DNA of 64,000 nucleotides from Nocardioides glacieisoli (GTDB taxonomy: Bacteria; Actinomycetota; Actinomycetes; Propionibacteriales; Nocardioidaceae). The first letter of the stretch is position 1, and each line of letters opens with the position of its first letter. The notes under the pieces are model-generated. The model was not told where the DNA came from. It did no database searches and worked only from the letters and a program-made list of their open reading frames with translations. Positions 38,901 to 46,272 of this stretch are shown here, one piece after another. The DNA is taken from positions 1-64,000 of the forward strand of contig NZ_SDWS01000003.1 in assembly GCF_004137245.1 (NCBI RefSeq), given 5' to 3'. A program made the position numbers and the translations under genes.

Positions 38901-39240
38901 CAGCGTGCGCAGGATCCCCGCCCCCGACGGCAGCTGCAGTGATGGCGACGATGCGGAGAGCAACAACTGCAAGCCCAACGGCAACAACAACCTGCCGGTG
39001 TGCGACCTCAACACCTGCGCGCGGGTCGAGTTCACCGTCAACGGCTTCTACGAGAGCTTCTCGTGCCGCCTCACCGGCACCGGGCTCGACGACAGCGCCT
39101 GGGCCGTCCAGACGGGATCGACCTTCGGCGGGACAGCGACGTTCACCCCGGCCAACTGGTACGGCAAGGGGTCGGCGACCGTGAGCTGCACCGGCACCGG
39201 AGCCTTCGGCAAACAGTCGTCCGGCTTCGGCACATGGTGA
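32956..39240 (+). CDS. Giant membrane-anchored Ig-like/fibronectin type III surface protein
   Basis: The 2094-residue protein has one N-terminal membrane anchor (about 12-34). Next come a repeat-rich, possibly propeller-like extracellular region to about 374 and an acidic linker (375-398). About eight tandem-95/VCBS-like Ig modules with DNDxxPxG-type cores run from about 400 to 1330. Three fibronectin type III domains lie at about 1500-1790, and the Cys-containing end reaches residue 2094. No LPxTG sorting signal is present. GTG 32956 has AGGGGGAA upstream. It leads the plus-strand operon with MoxR, DUF58 and transglutaminase-fold proteins. An adhesive, scaffold or wall-spanning role is inferred from fold types only. 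Confidence 0.88.
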   Translation: MARATFVRRHRVGIASGVALAIASSAVAVYAVTASGYKKHEAELNDGGIWVVNGKKGWSGRLNKPINQLDGVVPGEDGKTRLDVVQDGASVVTLDLNSARGQAIETSRLQLQDGGSAAVPAAAAVRMGGGTLASADPETGDLWAVRYDDEVGKPLMSSLDSQSEALAEAGEDAALAVSQAGTIVVTSAADGTVTTVDPDGPGFGKPVTTGLPGDAGQVSDVTTVGERVVTLDADSGVLRVLDGATVSVPAGSVLQQSGPSYDAVLVGAADDGLLSVDLDSGDVTTITETYSGTPVRPVRLGPCVFGAWSGGLGAVATQCGSRPIMEDTLGGNATSLAFRVNRGEIVLNDATSGSVWDVEQDRPINIDNWDAFTSKKQSEDDEKDNENPSEADKRPPTAKPDSYGVRAGRTTVLHPLDNDAAPEGRLLSIVDVDQPTGGARVEISPDGQTLILQMPDRAKPAVFDYFIDDGRNGLSARAAVTVDVRNGDENEPPDLREGYRKPVYRVPHGGALAVPVLADWRDDRDGDTLLLDSARAVGGEQTGAAARTTADGRIRFTAPTIAADGPQTVRVEFAVTDGRAAPVKKSLAFQVQAPKDQNSFPPSAEPDVVRGEVGKPIKIRPLLNDLPGSDPNTPNADLALGGKVPQQPGSKVVTDLDTGQLTFTGDRAGTYFLSYDAGYGTADLDEGTIRVDVKQRPKRAAEPIAMPDNLTIYGQAPGVVDVLANDLDPAGGLLTVQRAIGDRARQLDVAIIDGRWLRISAVQPALSPTTQTIAYTISNGTSSGVRGEVVVTQREAPADNTPITAGDRVVVRAGTSVSAPVLDNDVSPAGDRLTLVSDLVDSATPGELDVVAPIDVTGDKGRAFVSGRVVRYVAPEKIKERDTYEITYVAQNLEGKKANGLLRVTVVPAADPNDPPEPPTLESRVTSADSVKIRVPGTGVDRNGDPVTVTGITSAPRLGRIVSYGGNFLEYEAYPRTVGTDEFTYSVVDSQGAFATGTVRVGVVRATQSQPPLAVEDRLTVAPGRTATFDPLANDFVAPGDAVEVTLLDGPDGAALDPDTNLVTVPAPKTDAPPVVIVYSVTNGLSESRSTMTLETSEGFNNPPIVYDAFGRVNDSGSVVVDVLEGAYDPDGKVDDLTVAGVSGDESATVVDGVSVRADRGASPKVLPFVVEDGDGASATASVYVPPTGTGLPFVVDDALITLDPGETTTGKIGDYVSAPDGADVRFASGRRSWAASPEQLTVDGDAERGFTLSAPDTFRGPGALLVEVTTATDATGNEDTTTTEDGATVLLSIPVLVGDDRPELECPSSVVPISAGQRYDLDIATFCKVFTVDPRDEAGLDYSAEWGESVDGLDVGSPEGSVVAVTAAESATQGGEAVLSVRAGDSNTEEVRFRLAQAPPPTMNPIQVDAMEAGETRTFDIGSYLQAGVSDPDPSIVSVQSIGNSGVRASADGSRLTLTADKEARGVKAEVRLVVSDISSSSPPPERQAEARLQFQVIGVPSPPGEPRPYPSNNEVGTVKMSWQPPEDDGGAPILYYEVKEERKGARQKCETNECVFRKLKDGGSYSFRVRAFNRVGPSEYSDLSTQARADTEPGRVQNIRLRGQGDGQITFAWDKPSIGGTRILDYTITWVGGQAVVPGSQLSYTASGLNNNEKYVFTIKAQNKVGFSAPRASGEFQPLGTPTAPPAPTVTDLEAGANQTNMRIAWQAVLPEGQGPTVYTVSYTNGVNTGSVPGCQKTASLTCTHQGVPYDGLTYTYRVVAANQPANQPGNRSQPSEGTPIEAVGRPAQWGSFSAAATGTSQEVQLQYTVPDSRGTTSKVDILVGGLVNRSFNQQTGPITTRIQVPSNEQPYPVQLRVCNEKAPAGCTLSGQQNVQSYGRLDGMLNDIGAPTVNGKDVTWTVTGSSNGDPAVLVYSINGGAAQSIGLSGVGAFSQSITGSTADFAQDIRLEVWLRDNAPAGRGESYERNDARSGAPDPGVSVRRIPAPDGSCSDGDDAESNNCKPNGNNNLPVCDLNTCARVEFTVNGFYESFSCRLTGTGLDDSAWAVQTGSTFGGTATFTPANWYGKGSATVSCTGTGAFGKQSSGFGTW

Positions 39241-39304
39241 TCCGGCGCCACGCACCTGACCAGCACCACCCTCCGACCCCACGGCTCGCAGAAGGAGCTC
39301 GCAC

Positions 39305-40276
39305 ATGACGATCAGCCACGAACAGGCCGAGTGGTTCAGGACCACCTTCGACCAGCTCACCGACAACATGGAGAAGGCCGTCCTCGGCAAGCGCCATGTC
39401 GTACGGCTGGCGCTGACGTGCCTGCTCTCCGAGGGCCACGTGCTGCTCGAGGACTTCCCCGGCACCGGCAAGACGATGCTCGCGCGGGCGCTGGCGAACA
39501 CCGTCCAGGGCAGCCACGCCCGGGTGCAGTTCACCCCCGACCTGCTGCCGTCCGACGTGACCGGCGTGACGGTCTACGACCAGCACAAGGGCACGTTCGA
39601 GTTCCACCCCGGCCCGATCTTCCACACGATCGTCCTCGCCGACGAGATCAACCGGGCCTCACCCAAGACCCAGTCGGCGCTGCTCGAGGTGATGGAGGAG
39701 GGGCGCGTCACCGTCGACGGCGTCGCGCACTCGGTGGGCAAGCCGTTCCTGGTGATCGCCACGCAGAACCCGATCGAGCAGGCCGGCACGTACCGCCTGC
39801 CGGAGGCCCAGCTCGACCGCTTCCTGATGAAGACCTCGGTCGGCTACCCCGACCGCCAGGCCACCGTGGAGCTGCTCAACAACGCCGCGGTCCGCGACCG
39901 CGCCGCGCTGGTCCAGCCGGTGATCACCGCAGCGACGATCGCGCAGATGAGCGGTCTGGCCGACCAGGTCTACGTCGACCCGGCCGTGATCGGCTACGTC
40001 GCCGAGCTGGCGGAGGAGTCGCGCCGCCAGCCCCACGTGAAGCTCGGCCTCTCACCGCGCGGCTGCCTGGCCCTCGTGCGGGTCGCCAAGACGTGGGCCG
40101 CCGCCGACGGTCGCGACCACGTCGTGCCCGACGACGTCAAGGACCTCGCCGAGCCGGTGCTGTCCCACCGCCTGCTCCTCGACGCCGAGGCGCAGTTCAG
40201 CGGCGTCGACGTGCAGACCGTGATCTCGCGCCTGCTCGACGCCGTCGCGCCGCCGACGGACCGCGTGGGGGTCTGA
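39305..40276 (+). CDS. MoxR-family AAA+ ATPase
   Basis: The 323-residue ATPase has Walker A FPGTGKT (51-57), Walker B IVLADEINRA, sensor region IATQNPIEQAGTYRLPEAQLDRF and an Arg-finger area typical of MoxR. MoxR proteins act as chaperones that mature or insert metal into partner proteins, often with DUF58 and transglutaminase-like proteins, as here. It lies 64 bp after the giant gene, which may be its client. Confidence 0.95.
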   Translation: MTISHEQAEWFRTTFDQLTDNMEKAVLGKRHVVRLALTCLLSEGHVLLEDFPGTGKTMLARALANTVQGSHARVQFTPDLLPSDVTGVTVYDQHKGTFEFHPGPIFHTIVLADEINRASPKTQSALLEVMEEGRVTVDGVAHSVGKPFLVIATQNPIEQAGTYRLPEAQLDRFLMKTSVGYPDRQATVELLNNAAVRDRAALVQPVITAATIAQMSGLADQVYVDPAVIGYVAELAEESRRQPHVKLGLSPRGCLALVRVAKTWAAADGRDHVVPDDVKDLAEPVLSHRLLLDAEAQFSGVDVQTVISRLLDAVAPPTDRVGV

Positions 40277-40283
40277 CGCAACG

Positions 40284-41474
40284 ATGAGGCAGCGGTTGAA
40301 CGATGCGCTCGAGGTGATCAAGCCGATCGGTTGGCTGGTCCTCGGGCTGGGGCTGGGTGCGCTCGTGGTCGCCAGCCTCACCCAGTGGCGGGAGCTGGCA
40401 GTCCTCGGCACGGCGTGCCTCGCCCTCATCGTCCTCTCGCTGCCGTTCCTGGTGGGGCGCACATCGGTGTCGGTCGACCTCCGCCTGCAGCCCGAGCGGG
40501 TCGCGGCGGGGGAGTCGGTCGCCGCCGGTGTGCTCGTCGTCAACCGCGCGTCGTCGCGCCTGGTGCCCACCACGCTGGAGGTGCCGGTGGGTTCGGCGAT
40601 CCACCGCTACGGCATCAGCTCGCTCGCGCCCGGCGACGTGCACGAGGAGTCGTTCACCATCCGCACCGAGCGACGCGGCGTGATCGCGGTCGGTCCGGCC
40701 ATGACCCGTCGGGGCGACCCGGTCGGGATCTTCTCCCGCGACGTCGTCTGGACGCCGGTGCGCGAGGTGCTGGTGCGGCCGCACCTGGTGCCCATGGAGT
40801 CCCTGGGCGCCGGGCTCCTGCGTGACCTCGAGGGCGTGTCCACCGACGCCGTCAGCCAGAGCGACCTGGCCTTTCACGCGTTGCGCGAGTACGTCCCCGG
40901 TGACGACCTGCGCCACATCCACTGGCGCTCGTCGGCCAAGGTGATGGCCTCGACGGGCGAGTCCGCGCTGCTGGTCCGCCAGTACCTCGACACCCGCCGC
41001 AGCCACGCGACGATCGTGGTCGACGACCGGCTGGCGTCGTGGTCGGACCCGGAGGACTTCGAGACGGCGATGGCGGTCGCGGCCTCGATCGCCGTGCGTG
41101 CCGTGCTCGACGAGTTCGACGTGTCCTTCGTGTGCGGCTCGCACGCCTCGGCCGGCGCGTCCGGCTCCGACGGCTATCTCGCGCTCGACGCCGTGTGCCG
41201 CGCCGACTTCGGCACCCGGGGCATCGTCGAGTCCGGCCGGCAGGCAAGCATGCTGGCCCGCGACACCAGCCTGGCCTTCTTCGTCGGTGGCACCGGCACG
41301 GGCTTCCGCGACCTCCTCCGCTCGGCCGCCGCCTTCCCGCCCGAGGTCCGCCGGTTCGGCATCGTCGTCGACCCGGAGGGCTCGAGCCGGGTCACCGAGA
41401 CGGGCGGCCTGCCCGTCCTGCACCTCGCCTCCAAGGAAGACCTCGGCGGCCTGCTGCGCTGGAGCGTCCGATGA
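40284..41474 (+). CDS. DUF58 domain protein (MoxR partner)
   Basis: The 396-residue protein has two adjacent N-terminal membrane segments (about 14-55). The DUF58 signature LREYVPGDDLRHIHWRSSAK follows near residue 200, then a von Willebrand A-like part. It is the standard partner of MoxR ATPases. It begins 7 bp after moxR and its stop overlaps the next start by 4 bp. Confidence 0.93.
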   Translation: MRQRLNDALEVIKPIGWLVLGLGLGALVVASLTQWRELAVLGTACLALIVLSLPFLVGRTSVSVDLRLQPERVAAGESVAAGVLVVNRASSRLVPTTLEVPVGSAIHRYGISSLAPGDVHEESFTIRTERRGVIAVGPAMTRRGDPVGIFSRDVVWTPVREVLVRPHLVPMESLGAGLLRDLEGVSTDAVSQSDLAFHALREYVPGDDLRHIHWRSSAKVMASTGESALLVRQYLDTRRSHATIVVDDRLASWSDPEDFETAMAVAASIAVRAVLDEFDVSFVCGSHASAGASGSDGYLALDAVCRADFGTRGIVESGRQASMLARDTSLAFFVGGTGTGFRDLLRSAAAFPPEVRRFGIVVDPEGSSRVTETGGLPVLHLASKEDLGGLLRWSVR

Positions 41475-43957
41475 GCTCCCACACCTCGACCACCGGCACC
41501 CGCACCCGTGTCCGCCCGCACGCCCTGCTGCCCGACCGGCACTCGTGGATCGACATCGGCTTCACGCTGGTCCTCGCCGCCGTCGCGCTGAGCGCCCTCG
41601 GCTCGTCCTTCACCGGCGTGACCTACCTCGTCGTGGGGATGCTCGGCGTCGTGATCGCACTGGTGGTCACCCACCTCACCCGCGCCGCGGGATGGCCGAT
41701 CATCTCGGCGGTCGTCATCTGCGTGGTGCTCTTCTTCCTGCTCGGCGGACCGCTCTGCCTGCGGTCCCTGGGTGACGGCTCCCTGCTGCCCGGGCCCACG
41801 ACGCTCGCCCGGGTGGCCGACCAGGCCGTCTTCGGGTGGAAGGACCTGCTCACCACCCTGCCGCCGGTTGACGGCCAGGGGCCGTTGCTGGTCCTGCCGT
41901 GGCTCGCCGGGATGCTGGCCGGCCTGGTCGGCCTCGGGCTCGCCCACCTGTCGGTGCGCCGCGCCTGGCTGGCGGCCGTGCTCCCGGTCGTCGGCATGAC
42001 CCTCGCCCTCTCGGGCGCGATCCTGCTCGGCGTACGCCACCCCCAGTCGCTGCTGCTGCAGGGCTCGGTGTTCGCCGGGCTCGCCCTCGCCTGGCTCGCG
42101 ATCCGCGCGCGCCGGGCCAGCGCCGCGGTGCAGGGCGGCACCACGTCCTACGTCCGCGGGGTCGGCGCCCTCGCGATGCTCGCCCTGGCCGCCGGGATCG
42201 CCTTCCCGGCGAGTGCCGTGCTGGCGGGCAACGACGAGGAGCGCGCCGTGGCCCGCAACTGGGTCGAGCCGCCCTTCGACATCGGCCGCTACCCGTCCCC
42301 GCTCGCCGGGTTCCGCAAGTACGTCAACCCCAAGGGCCGTCCCGACCGCGCCAACGCCAACGTCTACGACAAGACGCTGCTGGAGGTGCAGGGCGACCTC
42401 CCGGAGAACACCCGCGTCCGGTTCGCCACGATGGACCGCTACGACGGCATGGTCTGGGGCGCGAGCGACAACGCCCTTCCGGGGCCAGCCGACGACTCCT
42501 TCCAGCGGGTGTCCTCGACGATCGACAACCCGGTGGCCGACCCGGCCGACGGAGACGGCGACCCGACCGAGGTGACCATCACCCTCGGGGAGGGCTGGTC
42601 GGGCGTCTGGCTGCCGACCATCGGTGCACTGCAGTCGATGACGTTCGAGACCGCCGACGCGCGCGCCAAGGCCGAGGTCTTCCGCTACAACCTCGCCACG
42701 TCGACCGCGGTGGTCCCCACCGGTCTCCAGCCCGGTGACCGCTACTCCTTCGACCAGGTCCAGCCCGACGACGTGCTGACGCCGGAGACCGTGGGCTCGG
42801 CCGACGTCACGAGCCTCCCGCCGAGCGCCTCCTTCATCCAGGGGCCGACCGAGAAGTGGACCGAAGGCGCCGGCACCGACCCGATGGACCGCGTCCTGGC
42901 CGCCGCCGAGCACCTCCGGTCGCAGGGCAAGTACTCCGACGGCGTCGGGCGCACCGAGAAGATCTACGTCGGTGGTCACAGCGTGTGGCGGTTGTCCGAC
43001 GAGTTCGTCAACGCCCCGCAGATCGTCGGCAACGACGAGCAGTACGCCGCCACGATGGCGCTGATCGCCAATGACATCGGCGTCCCGGCGCGCGTCGTCC
43101 TCGGGGCGGTCGTGCCCGAGAGCGGCGTGGTGACGGGCAGCGACGTGTCGGCGTGGGTCGAGCTCCGCGCGGCCGACGGCACGTGGCGCACCCTGCCGAC
43201 CGAGGCCTTCATGTCGCTGACGCCCCCGGCCGACCAGGTGCCGGAGACCAACACCCCGATGTCCGGCACGGTGATCCCGCCGCCGAACCCGATCCCGCCG
43301 CCGTCCGACGCGGGCGAGCAGAGCGACGCCGACCTCAAGGAGCGCAAGGCGTCGAAGAAGAAGAAGGCTGCCGACGATCAGGGCCTGATCGCCGGGCTTC
43401 CCTCGTGGGTCGGGGTGGTGGTGACCTACGTCGGCGGCCCGTTGCTCCTGATCGCCCTGCTGCTGGGCGCGGTCCTCGCCCTGAAGGCGTGGCGCCGGCA
43501 CCGCCGCCGCAGTGCCGACTCCGTGTCCGCCCGCTTCGTCGGGGCGTGGCGCGAGCTCGTCGACCACGCCCGCGACCTGGGGCAGCCGGTGCCCCTGGGG
43601 CCCACGGTGACCCGTCGCGAGCAGTCGGTCGGCATCGTGTCCGGCCAGGCCGGGTCGCTCGCCCGGCGCGCCGACAGCTTCGTCTTCGGCCCGAGCGCAC
43701 CCGCCGAGGCCGCGGCAGCGACGTACTGGGAGTCGGTCGACGCCGAGCGCCGGGCGATGTCGCAGGAGGTCGGCACGTGGCACCGCGTGCGGGCCGCCGT
43801 GAGCCTCCGGTCGCTGCGTCCGGGTCGGTCATCGCGCCGGGACGATGACCCCGAGCGGGGCCTCGACGAGGGGGCGCCGACGGCCGAGCCGGTGGCGAGT
43901 CGCGCGTCGCGGCTCCGCGCCCTCGCTGATTGGCGTTCTCGCCGCACGCCTGACTAA
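41471..43957 (+). CDS. Membrane transglutaminase-fold protein with lost catalytic triad
   Basis: The 828-residue protein has about seven N-terminal membrane segments (about 25-260) and an extracytoplasmic part with a transglutaminase-like core (about 475-590). A further membrane segment (about 640-670) and a basic cytosolic tail follow. In active members the core reads GxCEQYA, HAW and DPT. Here the Cys position is Asp (GNDEQYA, D522), the His position is Ser (VSAWVEL, S560) and the Asp motif is reduced to LPTEA. The fold is kept but catalysis should be absent. The stop codon TAA lies inside the infA -10 box. Confidence 0.88.
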   Translation: MSSHTSTTGTRTRVRPHALLPDRHSWIDIGFTLVLAAVALSALGSSFTGVTYLVVGMLGVVIALVVTHLTRAAGWPIISAVVICVVLFFLLGGPLCLRSLGDGSLLPGPTTLARVADQAVFGWKDLLTTLPPVDGQGPLLVLPWLAGMLAGLVGLGLAHLSVRRAWLAAVLPVVGMTLALSGAILLGVRHPQSLLLQGSVFAGLALAWLAIRARRASAAVQGGTTSYVRGVGALAMLALAAGIAFPASAVLAGNDEERAVARNWVEPPFDIGRYPSPLAGFRKYVNPKGRPDRANANVYDKTLLEVQGDLPENTRVRFATMDRYDGMVWGASDNALPGPADDSFQRVSSTIDNPVADPADGDGDPTEVTITLGEGWSGVWLPTIGALQSMTFETADARAKAEVFRYNLATSTAVVPTGLQPGDRYSFDQVQPDDVLTPETVGSADVTSLPPSASFIQGPTEKWTEGAGTDPMDRVLAAAEHLRSQGKYSDGVGRTEKIYVGGHSVWRLSDEFVNAPQIVGNDEQYAATMALIANDIGVPARVVLGAVVPESGVVTGSDVSAWVELRAADGTWRTLPTEAFMSLTPPADQVPETNTPMSGTVIPPPNPIPPPSDAGEQSDADLKERKASKKKKAADDQGLIAGLPSWVGVVVTYVGGPLLLIALLLGAVLALKAWRRHRRRSADSVSARFVGAWRELVDHARDLGQPVPLGPTVTRREQSVGIVSGQAGSLARRADSFVFGPSAPAEAAAATYWESVDAERRAMSQEVGTWHRVRAAVSLRSLRPGRSSRRDDDPERGLDEGAPTAEPVASRASRLRALADWRSRRTPD

Positions 43958-43960
43958 ACT
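43930..43960 (+). promoter_or_regulatory. infA promoter overlapping the preceding stop codon
   Basis: TTGGCG (43930-43935), a 19-bp spacer and TAAACT (43955-43960) form a good vegetative promoter. The first three bases of the -10 hexamer are the TAA stop of the transglutaminase-fold gene. The leader to infA is about 190 nt and holds no gene. Confidence 0.6.
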
Positions 43961-44156
43961 GGTACGTCGGCCCAACGTGGGCTGTGTTTCGTGGCGCCTC
44001 GCGGCTGCCCGGAATCTCGTGCGATCGTCGCAGACGACTGTGCGTGTGCCCGGGAAGAGGCTCCCAGGAACCGCCTCACGAGGTCCACCGGACACCTGCG
44101 GGTGCCGGGCGGTTCCCGGGCCACGGTAGACAAACAGACAACAGATTGTGGAGGAC

Positions 44157-44378
44157 ATGCCGAAGAAAGAAGGCGTGATCGAGATCGAGGGCACCATCAC
44201 GGAGGCCCTTCCCAACGCCATGTTCCGTGTGGAGCTGGCCAACGGGCACAAGGTGCTCGCGCACATCAGCGGCAAGATGCGACAGCACTACATCCGGATC
44301 CTCCCCGAGGACCGGGTCGTGGTGGAGCTCTCGCCGTACGACCTCACGCGAGGTCGGATCGTCTACCGCTACAAGTAA
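44157..44378 (+). CDS. infA: Translation initiation factor IF-1
   Basis: The 73-residue OB-fold protein has the IF-1 pattern [28 protein letters not shown] and [14 protein letters not shown]. It occupies the 30S A site during initiation. GTGGAGGA lies just before ATG 44157. It is the first gene of the alpha cluster. Confidence 0.98.
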   Translation: MPKKEGVIEIEGTITEALPNAMFRVELANGHKVLAHISGKMRQHYIRILPEDRVVVELSPYDLTRGRIVYRYK

Positions 44379-44409
44379 CCAGTCAGCCGAGCAGCAAGGA
44401 TTCGTTGAC

Positions 44410-44523
44410 ATGAAGGTCAACCCCAGCGTCAAGGCCATCTGTGACAAGTGCAAGGTCATCCGCCGTCACGGACGCGTCATGGTCATCTGCGAGAACCCCC
44501 GCCACAAGCAGCGGCAGGGTTGA
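44410..44523 (+). CDS. rpmJ: 50S ribosomal protein L36, zinc-binding form
   Basis: The 37-residue protein has the zinc ligands CDKC (11, 14), Cys 27 and His 32. It is the C+ form of L36. It starts 31 bp after infA, as is usual. Confidence 0.97.
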   Translation: MKVNPSVKAICDKCKVIRRHGRVMVICENPRHKQRQG

Positions 44524-44567
44524 GCAAGACCCACAACTGAAACACCACAACGTGATCGCTAGGCAGT

Positions 44568-44616
44568 GAGTCCCCGGACTCCCTGACCGAAGTCACCTCC
44601 GGAGCACTGGCCGGAG
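44568..44616 (+). other. Two small stem-loops in the rpmJ-rpsM gap
   Basis: GAGTCC/GGACTC (44568-44581) and CTCCGG/CCGGAG with an 8-base loop (44597-44616) lie in the 161-bp gap before rpsM. No T run follows, and transcription must continue through them. They may be processing or control structures; the rest of the gap holds no gene. Confidence 0.4.
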
Positions 44617-44684
44617 CCCACCCGAGGCGGGATGGGACGCGACACGACCAGAAACCATTGCGAGAACAGACAAGGAAACGCCAC

Positions 44685-45059
44685 ATGGCACGCCTCGTTG
44701 GTGTCGACCTCCCGCGCGACAAGCGCATCGAGATCGCACTCACCTACATCTACGGCATCGGCCGTACCCGCTCCCAGCAGCTGCTCGCTGCCACCGGTGT
44801 CGACCCGAACGCCCGGGTCCACACGCTCGGTGACGAGGAGCTGGTCAAGCTTCGCGACGAGATCGAAGCCAACTTCAAGATCGAGGGTGACCTCCGACGT
44901 GAGGTCCAGGCGGACATCCGCCGCAAGATCGAGATCGGCAGCTACCAGGGTCGCCGCCACCGCATGGGCCTCCCGGTCCGCGGTCAGCGCACCAAGACCA
45001 ACGCGCGCACCCGCAAGGGTCCGAAGCGCACGGTTGCCGGCAAGAAGAAGGCGAAGTGA
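44685..45059 (+). CDS. rpsM: 30S ribosomal protein S13
   Basis: The 124-residue S13 has the helix-hairpin segment [14 protein letters not shown] and the basic tail [23 protein letters not shown]. It contacts S19 and the P-site tRNA in the 30S head. Confidence 0.98.
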   Translation: MARLVGVDLPRDKRIEIALTYIYGIGRTRSQQLLAATGVDPNARVHTLGDEELVKLRDEIEANFKIEGDLRREVQADIRRKIEIGSYQGRRHRMGLPVRGQRTKTNARTRKGPKRTVAGKKKAK

Positions 45060-45123
45060 TCGGCGCCCTGCGCTGATCCTCGTCATCACCGAAGCTTTCA
45101 GACCAGACCTCAGGAGTTAGTGA

Positions 45124-45519
45124 ATGCCTCCCAAGAGCCGTGCGACCAAGGTCCGCCGCAAGGAGAAGAAGAACATCGCTCAGGGCGAAGCCCACATCAA
45201 GAGCACGTTCAACAACACCATCGTCACCATCACCGACCCGACCGGTGCGGTGATCTCGTGGGCCTCTGCCGGCACCGTCGGCTTCAAGGGCTCGCGCAAG
45301 TCCACCCCCTTCGCCGCCCAGATGGCTGCCGAGGCCGCTGGCCGTCGCGCCATGGACCACGGCATGAAGAAGATCGACGTCTTCGTCAAGGGTCCGGGCT
45401 CGGGTCGTGAGACCGCCATCCGTTCGCTGGGTGCCATCGGCCTCGAGGTCGGCACCATCCAGGACGTCACGCCCACCCCCCACAACGGATGCCGGCCGCC
45501 CAAGCGCCGCCGCGTCTGA
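45124..45519 (+). CDS. rpsK: 30S ribosomal protein S11
   Basis: The 131-residue S11 has [19 protein letters not shown] and the C-terminal [16 protein letters not shown]. It forms the 30S platform. The 64-bp gap from rpsM contains no hairpin. Confidence 0.98.
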   Translation: MPPKSRATKVRRKEKKNIAQGEAHIKSTFNNTIVTITDPTGAVISWASAGTVGFKGSRKSTPFAAQMAAEAAGRRAMDHGMKKIDVFVKGPGSGRETAIRSLGAIGLEVGTIQDVTPTPHNGCRPPKRRRV

Positions 45520-45547
45520 CCCGAGACTGAGAAAGAGAGACTGAAAC

Positions 45548-46156
45548 ATGGCCCGCTACACCGGTCCCATGACCCGCAAGTCGCGCCGTCTCGGTGTCGA
45601 CCTCGTCGGCGGCGACGCTGCCTTCGAGAAGCGTCCCTACGCCCCCGGCCAGCACGGCCGCGGTCGCATCAAGGAGTCCGAGTACCTGCTGCAGCTCCGT
45701 GAGAAGCAGAAGGCTCGCTTCACCTACGGCGTGATGGAGAAGCAGTTCGTCCGCTACTACAAGGAGGCCAGCCGTCGCCAGGGCAAGACCGGCGACAACC
45801 TCCTGCAGCTCCTCGAGTGCCGCCTCGACAACGTGGTCTACCGCGCCGGCTTCGCCCGTACGCGCCGCCAGGCCCGCCAGCTCGTCGTGCACGGCCACTT
45901 CCTGGTCAACGGCAAGAAGGTCGACATCCCGTCCTTCCAGGTCACCGACCACGACATCATCGACGTGCGCGAGAAGTCGCTCGAGCTCACGCCGCTGATC
46001 GTTGCTCGTGAGACCCACGGCGAGCGCGTCACCCCTGCGTGGATGGAGGTCATCCCGTCGCGGATGCGCATCCTGGTCCACCAGGTCCCGGTCCGCGCGC
46101 AGATCGACGTGCCGGTCCAGGAGCAGCTCATCGTGGAGTACTACTCCAAGAAGTGA
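45548..46156 (+). CDS. rpsD: 30S ribosomal protein S4
   Basis: The 202-residue S4 has the S4 RNA-binding domain (DNVVYRAGFARTRRQARQLVVHGH). It starts assembly of the 30S 5' domain and lines the mRNA entry. The N-terminal zinc Cys residues of some S4 proteins are absent. Confidence 0.98.
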   Translation: MARYTGPMTRKSRRLGVDLVGGDAAFEKRPYAPGQHGRGRIKESEYLLQLREKQKARFTYGVMEKQFVRYYKEASRRQGKTGDNLLQLLECRLDNVVYRAGFARTRRQARQLVVHGHFLVNGKKVDIPSFQVTDHDIIDVREKSLELTPLIVARETHGERVTPAWMEVIPSRMRILVHQVPVRAQIDVPVQEQLIVEYYSKK

Positions 46157-46162
46157 TCCACC

Positions 46163-46192
46163 GTCGGTGGCCGCCTCCGGGCGGCCGCCGAC
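46163..46192 (+). terminator. Strong hairpin between rpsD and rpoA
   Basis: A 13-base arm (46163-46175) pairs with 46180-46192 around a 4-base TCCG loop, with one G-U pair. GCCCCTCTTCC follows. The strength is that of a terminator, but rpoA and rplQ lie downstream, so it probably attenuates or marks a cleavage site. Confidence 0.55.
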
Positions 46193-46272
46193 GCCCCTCT
46201 TCCAGCTCGTTCTTCCGCCAACTCATGTTCGGATCCCTCAAATAGCGGTCGGATCCGGAAAGGAAAAACTCC

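Noticed and set aside
35434..39534. Very long open frame (over 1300 codons) antisense to the giant surface protein
   Set aside because: In about 70% GC DNA stop codons are rare in antisense frames. The translation is low-complexity Arg/Gly/Val sequence without domains, while the sense strand encodes clear Ig and FN3 modules.
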